Below, piece by piece: positions 47,880-59,100 of a stretch of 64,000 nucleotides of DNA. The DNA lies in NCBI GenBank assembly GCA_000469685.2, contig LS997563.1, positions 31,429,968 to 31,493,967 of the forward strand, given 5' to 3'. The translations under genes and the position numbers were made by a program. Every line of letters starts with the position of its first letter. The first letter of the stretch is position 1. This stretch comes from Haemonchus contortus (lineage: Eukaryota; Nematoda; Chromadorea; Rhabditida; Trichostrongylidae). The notes under the pieces are model-generated. The model did no database searches, had not been told where the DNA came from, and saw only the letters and a list, made by a program, of their open reading frames with translations.

Positions 47880-48310
47880 ATAATAGTGAGTCCACTGTTA
47901 TCAGCTTCCATCACCAGTACCTACTCCCCTTCCACACTAAACATCTGCCGCCAAAGTACCAAGATTCTACTGTTAACTTCAAAAATGCTCCAGACTCGTT
48001 GACTTTCACCATCTATATTTCTCTTGCCATTCATACCCCTTTATCATCCCTTTAGTTGCTATCTTATTCTGTATCTGACATACTGAGGCTTTTTCCACTG
48101 CTCAAACGAAGAGCGCAACGAGCTCATACACATCTGCACTCTATGACCACTTGTAAGGCTCTATCCATTGTTATCAGCCGCTGTTACAGACCATCTACAC
48201 TCCCTACACTCCAAATCACTTTCGAAAGTGTCAGAGCCCTACTTTTAACACGAAGGGCTTAACAGAAACCGTTGTTCTTGTTTGGAGCGCCTTATCAGTT
48301 CCTATTAATA
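47880..48310 (-). repeat. Inverted relative of the 16417-16830 repeat
   Basis: The reverse complement of 48140-48225 gives GTGATTTGGAGTGTAGGGAG ... CTGATAACAATGGATAGAGC ... GTCATAGAG, collinear with the unit at 16440-16530. Confidence 0.5.
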
Positions 48311-48644
48311 GCTATCTTTTCCCTTTACCAGTGGTCCCATTGTGCCGCACCCTTCAAAATCTGAGTGCTCTAGATTCGAAAGGTCTGGAGTTTCAAATTT
48401 TCGTTCATCATGCATACGCAAACAAGCGAAAAAACAAACCGGTAAACAAGATACGCTTGGTGAATAACTTAAAATAGGATATGATGAAGCGGGGCAATAC
48501 ATAGTTGTTTCGAAGAACAAATAACTGTTATACTTATAGCAATTAATAATGCGGGTTGGCGAAAAAGTGGCACAGGGCTCCTATTCATTAACGAAGTAAC
48601 CTTGTTATTTTAGTGTGTGATTTGAGGTGGTATTGAACATTCCC

Positions 48645-48850
48645 CTTCATTAATAAAGCAGTAACTTGGTATGTCGGTTTGTGTGTTTGCCGGTTGTCGG
48701 TTTCACTGTCCGCAAAACTTTATGATTACGATAAAGGTAGTGATATGAAAAGGCCAGGTCTCACAATTCCTTCTTATATATAGAGCAGGAAATTGGTGGG
48801 TAAGATAATGGAGTGTAGAAAGTAATGTGCAGTGAAATGAGTACTTCAAA
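48645..48850. repeat. Dispersed repeat, family G, copy 1
   Basis: ATAAAGCAGTAACTTGGTATGTCGGTTTG, then TATGATTACGATAAAGGTAG and AAATTGGTGGGTAAG, in the same order as at 56050-56260. Confidence 0.6.
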
Positions 48851-49014
48851 ATTGCGATTTCGATATGTACTGGCATCGTGCTGGGAATGTCCATACCAAA
48901 ATTGGGGTGATAATGTGTTTGGAGACCGTTTTTTTCAACATTGAGCGCCCGCATTGGTGCTTGGGAACGTTTCATAGCCGATATTATATTTTTGACCTGA
49001 GCTTCAGAGGAGGA

Positions 49015-49430
49015 GGGGGGAGGGGGGGGGGTCCGGGAACTTCTCCCCTAACACGGCGTCGCACACGTCGCACCCGCCGCCTATCACTGGATTGCGATGG
49101 AAGATTGGAGCGCGCAAGTGTAAGGTAGGGAGTCCTTTAATTATTTGAATTGGCTGGCCGCTCTTTTCAATTCCAATGCGGTTTTGGTCGTCGTTTATAT
49201 AGGAGGAGTAATTTTATTTAATCAAGTCCAATAAACATGAAAACTAAAAAGAAACAGAAGAAAAAACGATAAAATCCAATGAAAAAGCAAGCCAGTCAAG
49301 GAAAAATATCGCGTCCTATCGATTGGCGGAAGGCGGGGTGAGTACGGTAATTGCAGTGACATTTGCCGTATGCCGCAAGGGAGAATGCCGCGATAGGGGA
49401 GAAGTTCCGTTACCCGGGTGGGGGGAGGGG
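49015..49430. mobile_element. Poly-G-bordered repeat, family F, copy 2 (inverted)
   Basis: Reverse complement of 17076-17480. Poly-G and GGGAACTTCTCCCC lie at the left edge, GGGGAGAAGTTCCGTTACCC at the right. Shared landmarks include GATTGCGATGGAAGATTGGA and TGCCGCAAGGGAGAATGCCG. Confidence 0.6.
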
Positions 49431-50006
49431 AGGGACGGAGCACCGCTTGGGTGAGCCAATTGAATATTCAACTCATGTCCAATCTTATCTTATTGCACGA
49501 GGTAACCATTTCACCTCCTCCCCTCCTGAGGCTTAGGCTGAAGCTTATTCTTTCGCAGAGTCACAGGTCATGTCGGCTACTCCTTCTCTGCACTGTAGCC
49601 CTCACTGTTTGATAGAAGCAATGCTCCCCTCCCTAACTACATTTTCTAACTACTTCGTGAGAACTCAATGAGACGGGTTCCATCTCTCACGAATATAAAA
49701 TGATTTCGGCATGTCAAGTGCTAGGGTTTTAAGGAAGAAAGTTTATCTCTCTACTACTAGATCAATTAGACTACAGGCCGTGCTTCGACTGTGAAACAAT
49801 CATTAGCGTTTGCGCCCAGTTCCCCATTCTTTGTGACGTAGTTATGATACCCCTCTCCCTGCCCCTGCAAACGCGACTTCAACTTTAACGCAGAATTGCC
49901 TGAAACTCTCCTAAATATCCCATTCTTATTAGCATACTCAATTCAGTTTAGTCTCAGATTCACTGATTAATCTCTTATATTCTCTTTCATCCTATTATTC
50001 AAACAG

Positions 50007-50136
50007 GAAACTGGAGCAACAGTTTGCTTGCCACATTTCTTTTCGTACATCTGAAAGATCGACAAACATGATGTACATGAAAAAGATGATGTCGAGAGAG
50101 GTCCTATTCCAGCGAACCAGGATGTACACTGCACTG
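50007..50136 (+). CDS. ect-2: ect-2 candidate linker exon
   Basis: TTATTCAAACAG| opens 43 basic codons (KLEQQFACHISFRTSERSTN ... QRTRMYTAL) ending |GTAAGC in phase 0, matching the next exon start at 50298. It sits where the linker before the DH domain is expected. No motif of its own. Confidence 0.45.
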
Positions 50137-53100
50137 GTAAGCCCGTGGGGCGGGTCACCATCTATACTCGAAGAAACATGCGTCGAAGATGTCAAAGAAG
50201 CACGTATAGTTGATTGTGGTTATATGACGGCTTGCGGTAAGGCCTCTACTTCGCCGAATCATAAGAACCGTGTTCTAGACAGAGGTAGTGATTCCAGTAT
50301 TCAGATTCAATCGCGGAGACAATGCTTTCTCCGGGAGTCACTGACGAAAAATTCAAAATCTGTCAAGAAATTTATTCGACCGAAAGGAATTACATTGATA
50401 ATCTTAAATTGTTACTGAAAGTGCGGTGTTTCTTTCTTGATTCGCCATTTCGAAGGCACTGTATTTCTCGACAGTTCAGGTAAAAGACGTTCTGCTGGAG
50501 CGCGTCGCTAAAAATAAACCAGTTATGGAGGAGGCAACAATCAAACAAATATTTGGGAAAATCAAAGCAATAGTAGATGTTCATCAGAGAATTATAGCAG
50601 AATTAGAGGACTTAATTGAGCATTTTGACAAAAAAGGGCAAAATATCGCAGAGGTTGGTGATTATATTTGTTCTGCTGTTGAGTTTATGTAATTTCCAGA
50701 AGATAGTCCCAATAAGACACCAGTCACCATTTCTTCTAGACTTTAACCACAGTTGATCTGAAGTCAAGCGAAGATATCAGCGACTTTAAAATGAGGAGAG
50801 GTCACTGACCCATCTAAAATTTTCTACTGAATTGTAGAAATGTTCGTAATCTAGATTATAACTTAATCGAGGGGATGAAATAGTCAGGCTTCTGCCTTTC
50901 ACCAGAAACTTTGAGCTTTCCCTTTCGGACCCCTTCCCTCTACCAGATCTCCTTGCCCATTTTAGCAAGTGTATATGCATTGTTTGCGGGTATTTACTAG
51001 TCTTATTGAGCCAATGCTTGCCTTATGTGCTCACCCTATTTTCCATTATATCAAAATGTCTCTTGTCGCCACCCCTTTCGACACGATCGGCATCGGCAGG
51101 CCTCACACCTACTAGGTTACTCCACCACTACGCCCATCTGCGCAGAGGCACCCCTACAGTATGAGCGGACTAGCCTCCCGATGGTAAGGGGTTCTTGACT
51201 GCCGAAAGTCCACGCTTCTCCCATTCCACCCAGTCAGGGTTTTCGCAACAGGGATCGACGCCTTCCTGTATAAGGACAACGTTGTGAACGGGTAACATAA
51301 CCTACTTCTCCGTAGCAACCGGGGTGCCCTACCTAATCTACTCCCCAAGAGATTTCAAAGGTATGGAACATTGGTTCATTATCGAAACTACGCACCACAA
51401 GAATACACAACTAAAATCAATATAGGCATGACCAAGTGAGATAAAGCTGTAGAACATGAAGGGAAGCCGCGCAATCTCCAATAATAGATTAATAGGAAGA
51501 GGATTACGCATTCCAGCCGTGCTCCTCTTGTTCCGACATGTTCGCAGCCCCTTGCAACATGATCTTGCTATCCGCAGTTGAAACAACTGAGCCGTTTTGT
51601 CGTCTGTCGGTTTTCCTTGTAAGAGCTCATTTTCTCCTTGGAGAACTGTGTTGTAGCAGATGTTGTTCCCCCCTTTTGCTGCTTCGATTGACAATCTTGA
51701 GTTCCATCGCAATGTAAGCAGCAGCTAATAGTGCGATGGTGTCCCCACTGCTCTCCGTTGAATCCTGCTCTTTCTTTCGTAGCACCTTTCGTTGTCCTCT
51801 GTGAATTTTCCGAGGAGCTGCTTGTGTAGGAAGATATTGTCCACGTTTTTGCCCTTCAAACGAAGCTGAGTAACAATTGAAGAGAGTTGCCCACACAGAT
51901 TCTCCTGATCTTTGAGGCGGTAGCTCTGTGCTTGTAAACTTTCCAGCCTCTGTATCATCTAACTGACCAACACTTGAGTGTCACCGTACTTTCGTTTCAA
52001 ATGCTAAATGACAAGCAGATACGCTTCTTGCTAGATTTTATACTGTTCCACTGTTTCTCTCGCTTTCCTTAGGAGCGCATCAAGGGAATAGTTGAGTATC
52101 TTCCATCTGGCGTGATTGCACGGGAAGTTCGAAAACTCCCCAGAACGTATCCCATTATCAAATGCGTGCGCTAGACTTCGAAATAGGAGGGGGTGCCAGG
52201 TTCTTTGGTGGGACATCACGAGAACTGTTGGGAATCGCGTCCATATGCTCCTTTGCAAGATTGCCGAGTTCTTTGAGAAACATTTCAATCGTCGTCAATG
52301 TCGAATAGGCCGTATCCATGTGCCGTTGTCTCTTTGTTGGAGCTTACCTCCTGTAGTATATGTGACGTGACGGAGTTTGCGGATCCAGTTCATCAGCTGT
52401 AGAACTGTAATGGTCCAGCGCACATGTGACGTAGGAAACTTCCACCTCCAAAAGGGTCTTTCACTTGCACAGCTCCGCTCGTTTGGTTGCCACATATACC
52501 CTTCTCCTCTCATCCTCCAGTGGGGGTTCCAGAACCATCTTTTCCAAGTTTTCACACTTCTTCGAGTTTGCTGTTAGTCGGTTGACTGCACGCGTCAGTA
52601 CTGCCTGGCGCGTTGATCGCCATATTAGTCGTCCAGAATCTTGTTCAGTAGTGCGAGCGGTACGGACGTGTTGGGCAGAGACAAGACCTCGCTAGCTGAA
52701 GCGCTCAGACTTACTTTCAGCAATTCCTCTTCTTCGTGTCCGACCAGACTGGCGTTCAGAGCTCCACGTGTTCGTCCTCGACAGCTTCGATCCTTCAGTC
52801 TAGTCCAGGTCCTGCGGCTTCGTCTTCGGTCCGTGGTTCTCAGAGTCGCCGGTGCACTATAAGCCGTCGGAGCTTGCTCGTTGTTGTAAAAAAGGTACAC
52901 AATGGAGTCTGTCGCAGTGCGATCGAAAGACCGCCTCTTAATGCCACGCCGCACTGTAGAGGTTTTTGCTGCTTGCTTACTGCAATTTTGCAATCTTTAT
53001 ATTCTTAACTTACTGCACTACAATCACGAGCAAATTGTACTACAGTAAATTCCGATAAAGATTGGAGCTGATTCCACTGAACCATCTTTACATTCTTAAC

Positions 53101-56100
53101 CGAACTGAACCACGTTCCGAGAAGTAAGGAGCAGCACATTGTTGTGGTGCATCGGCTTGTACGAATCATACGGATAGCCCGTTTGCTATCCTCTGCTTCA
53201 TAGCCAAAATAGTAAACCAGACGAGTGGCCAAGTATAACCCGCCACATCACTGGTAGTCTAATACGGACGCACCATCTCGCGAAGCTGAAGCAAAAGCAA
53301 GGTTCAGAAAATACTACTGTATTTTTCATAGGACGAGTCTCAAACGCGTGACTGTGAGCTCAAAAGCTCAAGTGGATACATTTCGCTCTTTCGCAATGAA
53401 TGGCAGTATTTTCGAATTACGGAGGAAAATGAGATCTTCTGTTTGAATTGTTTAAAAACAATAGCTGCAACAACAATAGATTTGCTCACAGCGTTGAAAA
53501 ATCGACTTCACGAAAACTCGGAAATACAGCACGATTAGCTCCATATAAAAGGTGATGGAAACGCAGCACAAAAATTGATGAAATGGAAAAGAGGCATGAC
53601 TCCAACGTTGAAAACAATAACAAGCAAAATCTCGAAGAAAGCTCGCATCAGTCGCAGCAAAAACATAAGGCACCAGCTATAGAAGCGCGCAGATCACAGT
53701 AACTGATAGCGGGACTTAGAATGCAAAGAATGCTGGCATGACGTGCAACTCTATCTAACCACCACAGCGCCCCCACGTTTTTCAGGGAACTTTTTCCAGA
53801 AAATTTTCCAAGAATACTGGGCTATATAGGCACAGCGAAGAATCGCTAAACACCATTGAAAAAATAACGCTGCTGAAAGAAGACCCAAGTGGTAAAGCAA
53901 CCGCAATCATAAAAGGGATAAAGATCATGCCCGAAAATTACCACTGGATTATAGCAATAAAAAAAGTATGACAACATTTTCGCTATACGTGCTAGTGCCA
54001 TTCGGAAGTTGAACACCCTTCTACAGGCACGGGAACCACGATCTTGCGAAACGGTGTTCGACGAGATGAGGTCCCTTGTGAATGAAATGAGCTCACCATC
54101 CGGGTACTCAATGCTGAAACCCAAGATCCCATGTGGATCGAAACTATACTCAAGAAACTACCTCGACATATAGTTGAGGAACTCTTGAGAGAGAGCAAAG
54201 GTGAAGGAACCTACTCCCTCACTAAGTACAGCCGATGGGAGACGAGTGCCGACTGAATATGGCGTTTGGAGGAGCGCACAGAACGCGCACATCCGCGCCG
54301 CGTTGTGGCAGCCGAGAAAAGATGGGACGGAGCGCGCGCCTGCACCCGGGTTGCGATATCTGATGGTTGCTCTTTGAATAAGTTTTCCAGTGATGCAGAG
54401 GGACATTGTTAAGGGATATAGGAGGCGCTAAAAGAAAGTAAGATAAAGCAGAATGCGACAAAGAGCGGTGACAATGTGGTGAGTGCAACGTTCATTTGAA
54501 GAATCGTTCCGAAAACAGTTTAGACGAAGAACCAGTTTTCACGCATGAGTTAGCAGCAGACATTCCTGAGCTGGAGCTGAGAGCGATAACTGGTGGAGAT
54601 GTTACTCTGGAAATGAAATGCTGGAAGGGAACTGCTAGCTTGCCCTGCGTCCGTGGTTTACAGATTAGCTAGGTCGAGGTAGTTGTAGTCGATATCTTTT
54701 GTATTATCTGGCAGATAAGTTGGGGCTTTTTCGCTTTTTTTCGCTTTCCTAAGAGAAATAGTATTTGAGATAGTCCTGCGGATCAGTTTCTTGTCTCTTC
54801 GTATGGCGATCAGATTGCTCGTCAGAGCTTAATGGACATTGTGTCATTGAAATTAAAAGAGAGGGTTGAGATGAAGTGACTGAAAGAATGAAGGACTGTT
54901 TGGCTGAAGGACTGAGGGATCGATTGGCTGGATAATTGAAGGACTGAAGCACTGAGGAAACTGATGAAGTGAAACGGTATATAACTGAAAATGGGACCAG
55001 TGCTTAAATCCAGTAAGCTATACCGACTCCGGTGGTCTTTGCCGTTGATTTGTATTCGCTTGCAGACTTTCTAAATTCCAACATTTCGCCTGAGATATAG
55101 GGGAAATACAAAGAATTCCTCGGTTTTCCTTACTGAATGGCGTAAAGCTATTATTATATATATATAGATTCTCGCGAGCACGCCTGCAATCAATAGCGTG
55201 TAGTGTTTTGAAGCCAGACTGCTGCCGCCTTCGCCGCGTCCCGTCGCTCGCAGTGGCGCGTTGTGGAGAAGGGGACCCAAATTTTCAGTGAAAACATGTT
55301 GTGGTTACTGCGAAAACACCGCTGCTCGCCGTGGGAGTACGGGATGAAAAATCGCTGGTGCGCTACATCAGCGCGTATGATTTTCTGCCTGTTAACATCC
55401 TATATGCTGTAGTGTAGGCCTGTAGGTCTGCAGCATTTTAAAGCCTCGAACCCTTACTAGCCGGTTCGGAATTCATATATTCAAGCGAATTCAAAACCGG
55501 CTTGAATTCAGCAGTGAGATGTGGGAAGACGATTGCCTATTTCCTTTCACAGAATCTTTTTTTAGATATGGAAAAGTTTTTCATACGAGCTCCTTAGAAT
55601 CTATCCAGGATATACGAACTACTGCGACACGGCGAGATCTATATTTGTCGATGCTTGCGAGAATAATCCAAAGTTGAAAGTATTTATAGAGGTCAGTTGT
55701 TTGTAGTGTTCTGGCATCCATGTTCAGAGTCAGTTGACTGGCCCGCAAAAAGAAGTTTGGAAATGGACTACATAGGGTAGAAAAGAGCCGACGTTGCGAC
55801 CACTTCTCCTGCTACTCTTTTTACTTTCTCTCCATCTAAAAAGAAGTAATAGCGAAGAGCAGGGAGTGAAAAAGAAGGCCTGGAAGCATCGCGCAGAAAA
55901 AGAAACGTTTTACTGATTTCCATTTTTGAAAGTATGAAGAGACTTTATTGTTTGCACTAATACACGCCATGCTTCGCTTCGAGAACAGTTATTGTTCGAG
56001 TTGAACTCATGGAGAGTGGTCGATGGGCTTGCACTGCATAATCCTTCTTATTTATAAAGCAGTAACTTGGTGCGTCGGTTTGTAGGTTTGTCGGTTTGTC

Positions 56101-59100
56101 GTTTTGTCGGTTTGTCGGTTTGTATGTCTGTCCGTCCGAGAAGTATGATTACGATAAAGGTAGTGATATGGAAAATCTAGCTCTATCCTACACTTCCTTC
56201 TTTTGGTGCAGCAGTGAATTGGTGGGTAGGTGAATGGAGTGCTTGGAGAGCGGAAGCTTCGACACCGTGACTTCGAGCTCATCCCACATTTTCTTCCTTA
56301 TGTATAGGAAGCAGTAAGTTTTCCTATATAGAATGTGAAATTTGCTTAATCATTCTCTACCCTTCTAATCCTGTCTAACAACCCACAGTGAAATTCCCTT
56401 CAGCCGTGATGAGAAAAAAAAACCGAACGGTTAACCATCCACTTTCTTTCGAATTTATACAGCACATGAGCGTGAGCGACACCACATTTTGTGTTCCATT
56501 GGTTCTCTTTCTGCTGAGCTCCCTTTTATGGGGAGAAATATCATCTGCACAGGATCTCAGGATCTCAGCACCGTTGACGGCTTGCTCATTCCTTTGTTAG
56601 CTTCACTGGCGCAGCGCCTTCACTTTGGCTGACCAACCCGATGAATCCCGGGAACTTAATAGTTCTTATTGTTGTTCACAACTGTTGATGTGCCACTACC
56701 GAATTCCATGGCCCATCCTGCCAGTTGACATATTTTGGTGGTCGGATTGGTTTCGTTGCAAGTGATATCTGAATGTAGACAAAACACAACACCTTGAGGG
56801 GTCACAAACATCCTACTACATATATACAATTCGCTAAGTGTGTCTGTCGGTTCGTCGGTTTGTTTGTGTGTGTGTGTGTGTGTGTGTCGGTGTATGTGTG
56901 TCGGTGTGTGTGTGTCTGACCGGAAACTCATAACTCCTGTCCCCGTGGACCTAAAGCGTTCAAACTTGGTAGGAGTACGGGGAGCAGGATGAGAACACTT
57001 ACGGTGGGTGGCAAGACCGGACTTCATGCACAGGGACGGGGCGTGCGCGACAGAAATTCCAGGCCGCAACTTTATTACTCCTGTCTACGTGGGCCTGGAC
57101 CGTTAAAATCCGGAAGGATTACCCTTTTCGTACTAATAGTGGAACCTCAGCATTTTAATAAGTGAGTAAGTGTAGAATATGACGGTATCATAGGAACTCG
57201 CTGACAGGAACTGATCATAAATGTTAAGAAAAGATAGCGGACCTAGGAGTGGCCACCTACCGATCAAAATTCTAACGTCTTCAGCATCTACGATGTAGCT
57301 TTGACCGTTCAGTATGTTTCACTCGATAAGACGGGATGGTAGCGTAGGGTGACAAAAATGAGTGGTAAGCGCAGTGATAGGGACCCATTAGGACAATACG
57401 ATAAGCAGATGAGAATAATGTTCATTTTCGCTATTAGATTACGACTACTACCCAGCAATGTTTGTGACATAACGAAGGACCCTCTTTGTTCGATTTCATT
57501 TGCAACAAAACGTAATCGACCGCCAGTAATCTGGAATACTCAACAAATGAAATCTCCGTAAAGAAAGATCCATTGATAAAGACATCTGATAATGCTGATA
57601 CCATCACTAAAAACATCTCTACAGCATCATCTTTGGTAATCTAACAGTTGAATTTTTGTAGGTATTTCTTCTTGAGAAAGAGAGCAGAAGATCGACTCTT
57701 TCAATTGAAGGCACAACTTTCACCTAATACCATTTGTACTGCCCTGTTAGTTCTATGCCAAATTGCGTGTACAGGAAACAAAAAAGGAGTGGAGAGTAAG
57801 CCGACTTACTGCAACTTTGTGAAAGAAGGAGGGAAGCCCGGGCGACTATGTGATATGCTACGTCGACATAATCTATTTCGAGCTCTGTTTCAGTTTCATA
57901 CTCTAACTCAGCTGAACACCGGAAAAACCTAAATTCAGCTGAATAGCGGAAAAAACTTAAAATCTATTAACTTTGAAAAAGGGATTTCTCGGGATGGGGT
58001 ATTTGACGCAACAAGGAGGATAGCCTGGCGTCAGCCAGGCGATCCGACTTTATATGGATAGGAGGATGCCCGGCGTTAGCTGGGCGATCCGACTGGTCAA
58101 CCAGATAATCAACCAGATTATGCAGTGCAAGCCTCATAATGACTACTGGCTCTTCTACGCAATAACAGTTGGTTGTGCAACATGCACTGCCTTGCCTGTC
58201 GAGGCTAGTTTCCCTTTGAACTTTGTGTGCCCTGATTTAGTGCGCCGGAGTGTTTTTGAAGGCTACTTTCCCTTTGAGTTTTGTGCCCCGATTTAGTGCG
58301 CCAAATTGATAGAGAGAAGCACACCCGTCACTTTTTGCGGTTCTTCTTTGATCAAGATACCGAGGCAAGAAAACCACTCTCTCTTCGTAGAATGTATGGA
58401 ACGCTATCAAAAAAGGTCTGTCAGGCGGTGTTTCGCAAAATCTAGGTTAGGTGAATCTATCTTGTAAAAGCTGCGGTGGCTTGGTGGAAAACCTTCAAAC
58501 TAAGATGAAAAAAGCAGTTTTGAAAGACTATTAGTTGCTCAGAAAGGTAGTGATTTAGCAGATGGTGCATCACTCGTTGATTTTTCACAAGGGAAAATGA
58601 AGAATGCCTGAACGCAGTTTGATGTAGTATTTTGTGACCTTGAATTCTCGCAAGTCTGATGTTCAGCCTAATCCGTTACTGCTACCCTTGGGGAAGACTA
58701 AAACGAAAATTCAGTCCGGCACTCGGCTCTTACAGTAACCCCCTGGCTTACCCCACCACCCACCCCCGTGTCCTTGCCCAAAGCCTTTTCTCGACGCGTC
58801 GTATATGTGACGGGTAAAAATTCACGTGTTAACACGTGCCGGATTACTGTAAGAGCCGAGTGCCGGACTGAATTTTCGTGCCTGTTTGGGGAAGCATACC
58901 GTTCCGTAGTGAAAAAAAGATGCCTTTCGACCCTGCCTCTGACGACAGCGAATTGCAGAGGTTTCAGAAATGTATTTATTCTATGATCGCTTTGCAGTCG
59001 CTGGAAAGAGAACCTGAATTTCATCGACAACGAGTAGCCGACATTATGATGTTTCCAGTACAAAGACTAGCAGGAGTCAAACTTCTTCTTGAAAGTCAGT

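Larger units (their letters stand above)
50654..55565 (+). other. 4.9-kb ect-2 intron filled with retroelement debris
   Basis: Bounded by GAG|GTTGGT and CTTTTTTTAG|. Holds an antisense BEL/Pao LTR and gag remnant (51340-53247), a sense-oriented gag remnant (53900-54670) and a GC-rich segment (51060-51345) of unknown origin. Confidence 0.75.
55692..58997 (+). other. 3.3-kb ect-2 intron with repeats
   Basis: Contains a family G copy (about 56050-56260), a TG tract (56862-56915) with family H (to about 57110), a paired-hairpin repeat (58020-58110) and a perfect-armed foldback (58708-58884). Open frames at 57349-57561 and 57648-57932 show no recognisable product. Confidence 0.65.

Noticed and set aside
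57648..57932. 94-codon frame in the large ect-2 intron
   Set aside because: No domain, no splice sites in phase with flanking ect-2 exons, and the DH reading is continuous without it.
58698..59063. Minus-strand 121-codon frame
   Set aside because: Covers the arms of a perfect foldback element and the antisense of the ect-2 exon.
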